A program made the position numbers and the translations under genes. 50,944 bases of DNA from Candidatus Thermoplasmatota archaeon (GTDB lineage Archaea > Thermoplasmatota > SW-10-69-26 > JACQPN01 > JAJPHT01): the NCBI GenBank assembly GCA_035540375.1, contig DATLGO010000045.1, forward strand, positions 1-50,944, written 5' to 3'. The notes beneath the pieces were generated by a model. The model was not told where the DNA came from and ran no database searches. It saw only the letters and a list, made by a program, of their open reading frames with translations. Of this stretch, positions 47,973 through 50,944 are shown piece by piece. Each line of letters opens with the position of its first letter. Within the stretch, counting starts at the first letter, position 1.

Positions 47973-48230
47973 GCGCCGCTCCCACAGGGGCTCGCCCGCC
48001 TCCACGATGCGGAAGACGCGGTGGTAGGGGATCATCGCCGTGCCGCCCATGCCCCGCTCGCGCGGCGCGCGGACCTCCATGAAGCTCGCGTGGAGCGCGA
48101 CGACGTCCGAGCCGCGCACGATCCGCGTGTCGTTCGCCACGCCCCGGTGCACGTACCACACCTCCACGGTTGCGAGGTCGCGGTCGGCGCGCCACTTCAG
48201 TTCGTTCAGGACCTCACGCGGACCGTGCAC
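47895..48230 (-). CDS. UPF0248 (DUF504) protein
   Basis: About 111 residues. The first ~80 match the archaeal UPF0248 family: PREVLNELKWRADRDLATVEVWYVHRG, GSDVVALHASFMEV and the closing MIPYHRVFRIVEAG. The family is widespread in archaea and thought to be RNA-associated, without firm function. The remaining ~28 residues (acidic and Arg-rich) lie antisense to the coding end of the cupredoxin-Ig gene and look like run-on. The GTG start at 48230 overlaps the end of the upstream CxxxCC gene by 17 bases. Confidence 0.78.
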   Translation of the reverse strand: MHGPREVLNELKWRADRDLATVEVWYVHRGVANDTRIVRGSDVVALHASFMEVRAPRERGMGGTAMIPYHRVFRIVEAGEPLWERRSRSPPQGGDDEADERDDEGREAGGR

Positions 48231-48885
48231 GCGCGCGGCCTCCCGGAGCGTAGTCGAGCACGTCCACGCGCGGCCAGCGCGCGCCGAGCTTCCGGGCCGC
48301 TGCGAAGGAGAGCCCGGCGCGGAACCGCGCGCGCGGGTCGTCGAGGAGCGCAAGGGCGCGCGCCTCGCGGGCCGCGTCCTCGGCGTCGAGCGCGCGGCGC
48401 GCGGCGGCCTCGCCGCCGAAGTAGACGGGAAACGATGCAAGGCCCGTCCGCTGCTTCGCGCGCGCAGGAGGCCCCTCGGGGCAGAGCGGCGCGAGTCGCC
48501 ACGGCGCGGGACTCGAGACTGGGAAGGCGCGGCACACGAGCGGGCGGTCGTCATACACGGTGCAGCGGAAGCCGTCGAGGAAGGTGCACGGCGCGTGCGC
48601 AAGATGCCACGCGACGACGACCACGCGGCGGGCGCGCGCGTCGAGGAGGAACGTGCGCGGATGGAGCTTGAGCCGCAACCCGCGCGACTTCGCGACGGCC
48701 TTGAGGCGCGCGGCTTCCGGGGGTGAGACGACGAGGCCGTTCGGACCGTCCTCGCACGTGTAGACGCCCATCTCCGCCATCGCGTCGATGAAGGCCCGTT
48801 CCTCCGCAGCGGCCTCGGGCGTGCGCTCGGGCTGGAGCCGGCAGCACTTCGCGCAGTCGCTCGGACACGCGAAGCCCGTCACCAC
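48214..48885 (-). CDS. YkgJ-type CxxxCC protein, second copy
   Basis: A 223-residue protein with the CxxxCC metal-binding pattern: FACPSDCAKCCRLQ at the N-terminus (Cys7, Cys11, Cys14, Cys15), then CTFLDGFRCTVYDDRPLVCRAFP near 100-122 and a late CPE. The core is the same as in the gene at 43664-44152, but the spacing differs, so the two are distant paralogues. It sits between the MBL hydrolase and UPF0248 with overlaps on both sides, i.e. a compact three-gene operon. Function unproven. Confidence 0.78.
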   Translation of the reverse strand: MVTGFACPSDCAKCCRLQPERTPEAAAEERAFIDAMAEMGVYTCEDGPNGLVVSPPEAARLKAVAKSRGLRLKLHPRTFLLDARARRVVVVAWHLAHAPCTFLDGFRCTVYDDRPLVCRAFPVSSPAPWRLAPLCPEGPPARAKQRTGLASFPVYFGGEAAARRALDAEDAAREARALALLDDPRARFRAGLSFAAARKLGARWPRVDVLDYAPGGRARARSA

Positions 48886-49544
48886 GCGCCCCCTTCGAGC
48901 ATGAGGCGCGCGTTGTCGAGGCTCTCGAGGATGGCCTCACGCGCCCCTCCGATCACGGGCCGCATGTGACCCGGATAGAGGTCGCGCGCGTCGAGCGCCG
49001 CGAGGCGCTCGATGGAGCGCACGAGCGCCTGCGGGTCGCACCCGGGGAAGTCGACGCGCCCGAAGGATCCGCCCTCGAACACGACGTCGCCCGCAAAAAG
49101 CGCGCGCGACTCCGGCTCCCAGAGCGCCGTGTGCGCGGGCGAGTGGCCCGGAACGAGCAGGACCTCGAAGCGGCGGCCGCCGACCTCGATCGCGTCGCCC
49201 TCCCGGACTTCGATCACGTCGCACGGCGGCTGGTCGGCGCCCATCGCGGCGCCGAGCGTGAGCGTCGCGTCCCCCTCGCGCACCGCGCGGGCTTCGTCGG
49301 CGTGGATCGTGGGCGTCACGCCGGTGAGGCGGCGCATCGCGGCGGCGCCCCGCACGTGGTCGACGTGCCAGTGGGTGAGGTGGAACTTGCGGACGCGCGC
49401 GACGTCGATCGCGGCGCGGACGGCGCGTTCGACCGCGGGGAAGTCGAGCCCGCTCGAAGCGTCGACGACGAGCGCCTCGTCGCCGAGGTCGACGACGTGG
49501 ACGTTGACCTCGAAGGGCGCCGAGACGACGGTCTTGACTTTCAC
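48879..49544 (-). CDS. MBL-fold hydrolase, glyoxalase II-like
   Basis: A 221-residue metallo-hydrolase with THWHVDH near 57-63, LLVPGHSPAHTAL (His near 154), ALFAGDVVF (Asp near 173) and LYPGHMRPV (His near 205): the complete binuclear metal ligand set of glyoxalase II-like enzymes. The short C-terminus lacks the glutathione-binding domain of true glyoxalase II, so another thioester or lactone substrate is likely. First gene of the operon with the CxxxCC and UPF0248 genes. Confidence 0.82.
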   Translation of the reverse strand: MKVKTVVSAPFEVNVHVVDLGDEALVVDASSGLDFPAVERAVRAAIDVARVRKFHLTHWHVDHVRGAAAMRRLTGVTPTIHADEARAVREGDATLTLGAAMGADQPPCDVIEVREGDAIEVGGRRFEVLLVPGHSPAHTALWEPESRALFAGDVVFEGGSFGRVDFPGCDPQALVRSIERLAALDARDLYPGHMRPVIGGAREAILESLDNARLMLEGGAW

Positions 49545-49646
49545 GCGCGGGCGATCATCGGCTTTCCGGATGAGCCTTCCCGGCGCTCCGTCCGGAAAGC
49601 AACGTTCTTACGGCGCGCGAACGCTTGCCTGCCTGGAGTCGGGATC

Positions 49647-50213
49647 ATGGCTGAACCGCGTTCCCCAAGGGGCCAGAAACTGAACCTCGGCGTCGCCTCG
49701 ACGACGCTTTCTACCGTCGCCCCGCCCTCGATGGCGCCCGCGCCGGCCGCCGCCCAGCAGGGCCGCCCGACGGGGGTGACCATCCTCGGCGTGCTCGAGT
49801 TCATCGCCGGAGGCTTCGCCATCCTGATCGGCCTCGGGATGTTTGCCGGCGGCGCGATCTTCGGCTCGCTCATGGCCTCGAGCGGCGCCGAAGCGGGTGG
49901 CGCGGTCGGCGGCATGTTCGCCGCGCTCTTCGGCATCCTCGGGTTCATCCTGCTCGGGCTCGGTGCGCTCTACATCGCGCTTGGCGCGGGCACGATGGGC
50001 GGGAAGCCCTGGGCGTGGACCGCCACCATCGTCCTCCAATGGATCGGCGCCGTGTTCGCCGTCCTCTCGCTCGTGGCCGGCGACATGAGCGCGGTCCTCT
50101 CGCTCGCGATCGCGGGCCTGATCCTCTGGTACTACTACGAGCCCGGGCCGAAGGCCTGGTTCGGCAAGAGCGACAAGACCGCTCCCTGGGCGAGCCTCGT
50201 CGGCAACAAGTGA
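49647..50213 (+). CDS. Small glycine-rich integral membrane protein
   Basis: A 188-residue protein: a disordered Pro/Ala/Ser-rich cytoplasmic-looking head (1-40), then four hydrophobic helices (about 45-68, 85-110, 122-140 and 145-160) rich in Gly/Ala, ending with a WYYYEPGPKAWFGK segment. The helices and terminal motif resemble small archaeal membrane proteins of unknown function. The ATG follows a TATA-like TTCTTACGG (49605-49613), about 38 bases upstream. Confidence 0.65.
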   Translation: MAEPRSPRGQKLNLGVASTTLSTVAPPSMAPAPAAAQQGRPTGVTILGVLEFIAGGFAILIGLGMFAGGAIFGSLMASSGAEAGGAVGGMFAALFGILGFILLGLGALYIALGAGTMGGKPWAWTATIVLQWIGAVFAVLSLVAGDMSAVLSLAIAGLILWYYYEPGPKAWFGKSDKTAPWASLVGNK

Positions 50214-50221
50214 TCGGACGT

Positions 50222-50262
50222 GGGGCGGCTGGGAGGCCGCCCCCCGTTTCTCCTTTTCTCCA
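50222..50262 (+). terminator. Hairpin plus T-rich run
   Basis: GGGGCGGC/GCCGCCCC (50222-50229 with 50236-50243) with a 6-base loop, followed by CCGTTTCTCCTTTTCTCC. It lies 9 bases after the stop of the membrane-protein gene and has the best terminator-like form in the window. Confidence 0.65.
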
Positions 50263-50301
50263 CCGGAACCGTGAAGTAGCGGGCCCCTTCTGGGCCGGAG
50301 C

Positions 50302-50944
50302 ATGACCGCCCCCGACGGGAAGCCCTCCGCGCTGAAGCTCCTGCGCGACCGGCCCGCGGGCGGGTTCATCCAGGGGAAGCTCCCCGTCGGATGCGTGATG
50401 TGCGAGCAGGGCAAGAAGATGGTCCTGTTCGTCACAGGCGTGTGCCACTACAAGTGCTTCTACTGTCCCATCAGCGAGGAGCGCCGCATGGCGACCGACG
50501 CGTGGGCGAACGAAAAGCGCGTCGCCGCCGACGACCTCGCGGCCATCGCGGCGGAAGCCCGCACGATCGGAGCGACCGGCACGGGTCTCACGGGCGGCGA
50601 CCCGATGTACGACCCCGAGCGGACGCTGCGCTACATCCGATTCCTCAAAAGCGAGTTCGGCCCGAAGCACCACATCCACATGTACACGCAGATTCCCTTC
50701 GACGCGAAGTGGCTGCGTCCCCTCGCGGAGGCGGGGCTCGACGAGATGCGGTTCCACCCGCCCGACGAGACGTGGGTGGACCCGGACGCGCCGGAGCACG
50801 CGCACTACAAGCGCCTCTGGCTCGAAGCGAAAAAGCTCGAGGACGAGGGCCTCTGGAGCGTCGGCTTCGAAATCCCCTGCATCCCCGGCAGCGTCGAGCA
50901 GATGACGCGCCTCGTCGGGTGGCTCGCGCGGCACGGGTTCAAGT
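50302..50944 (+). CDS. Radical SAM protein (partial, runs off the window)
   Basis: The first 214 residues of a radical SAM enzyme. The [4Fe-4S] motif C-x3-C-x2-C is in VTGVCHYKCFYCPIS (near 46-60), followed by a GTGLTGGDPM segment typical of the SAM-binding GGE-like motif, and partial TIM-barrel strands (HIHMYTQIPFDAKWLRPL; MRFHPPDETW; VGFEIPCIPG). Two extra Cys (GCVMCEQG) precede the cluster motif and may bind metal. It looks like the pyruvate-formate-lyase-activase-related archaeal group (COG2108). The reaction is unknown. The 3' end is missing. Confidence 0.82.
   Translation, partial: MTAPDGKPSALKLLRDRPAGGFIQGKLPVGCVMCEQGKKMVLFVTGVCHYKCFYCPISEERRMATDAWANEKRVAADDLAAIAAEARTIGATGTGLTGGDPMYDPERTLRYIRFLKSEFGPKHHIHMYTQIPFDAKWLRPLAEAGLDEMRFHPPDETWVDPDAPEHAHYKRLWLEAKKLEDEGLWSVGFEIPCIPGSVEQMTRLVGWLARHGFK

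Overview
The window looks like chromosomal DNA of a GC-rich archaeon. The evidence is archaeal aIF1/SUI1, an archaeal TrmG10-type tRNA methyltransferase, the repair protein NreA with a PCNA-binding tail, a ThiN-fused HTH regulator, a UPF0248 protein and an archaeal-type ValRS. Promoters also fit: TATA boxes sit about 26-28 bases upstream of many start codons, as expected for leaderless transcripts. Many secreted proteins with a C-terminal membrane anchor suggest a euryarchaeal lineage such as a Thermoplasmatota relative; this is inference and I cannot fix the taxon.

Layout. 1-13.6 kb is mostly housekeeping: DUF2269 protein, tRNA methyltransferase, MBL hydrolase, NreA, a lipoprotein, TrmB-like regulator, CNNM/CorC transporter, ThiR-like regulator, an Lrp regulator divergent from glutamine synthetase glnA, a HAD hydrolase, a secreted protein and a CX5R phosphatase. 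13.7-17.6 kb is a less GC-rich block of four close-packed secreted-protein genes, including a glycine-rich one. 17.6-22.5 kb holds a TctA-like permease with an OB-fold partner, a Nudix hydrolase and an acyl-CoA synthetase. 22.5-28.3 kb is a second secreted-protein block: a calcium-repeat protein, a tandem-duplicated surface protein pair, an ABC-2 type transporter and a large anchored ectodomain protein. 28.4-36.3 kb has a secreted trypsin-like protease, a two-domain multicopper oxidase, a candidate structured RNA, aIF1, ValRS, an anchored secreted protein and a DtxR-type regulator. 36.4-39.1 kb is a phosphonate-type ABC importer (phnD-phnC-phnE order) preceded by four evenly phased palindromes. 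39.3-43.6 kb is a complete polyhydroxyalkanoate module: phaR-phaP-phaE-phaC in one operon, plus a MaoC hydratase and a divergent PhaB-like reductase. 43.6-50.9 kb has two CxxxCC proteins, a CBS-ParB protein, a cupredoxin-Ig surface protein, UPF0248, an MBL hydrolase, two membrane proteins and a partial radical SAM gene.

The most notable signals are: (i) two secreted-protein genes in separate blocks, each broken in the same sense at a poly-C tract just after the signal peptide (phase variation or homopolymer sequencing error); (ii) four copies of TTTCGG-N4-CCGAAA spaced 32/32/30 bp between a DtxR-type regulator and the phn-type operon; (iii) the phaRPEC gene order, with a perfect 14-bp palindrome at its promoter; (iv) an unassigned, compensated-looking RNA fold between the oxidase and aIF1 genes. 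No rRNA, tRNA, CRISPR array, transposase or integrase was seen.
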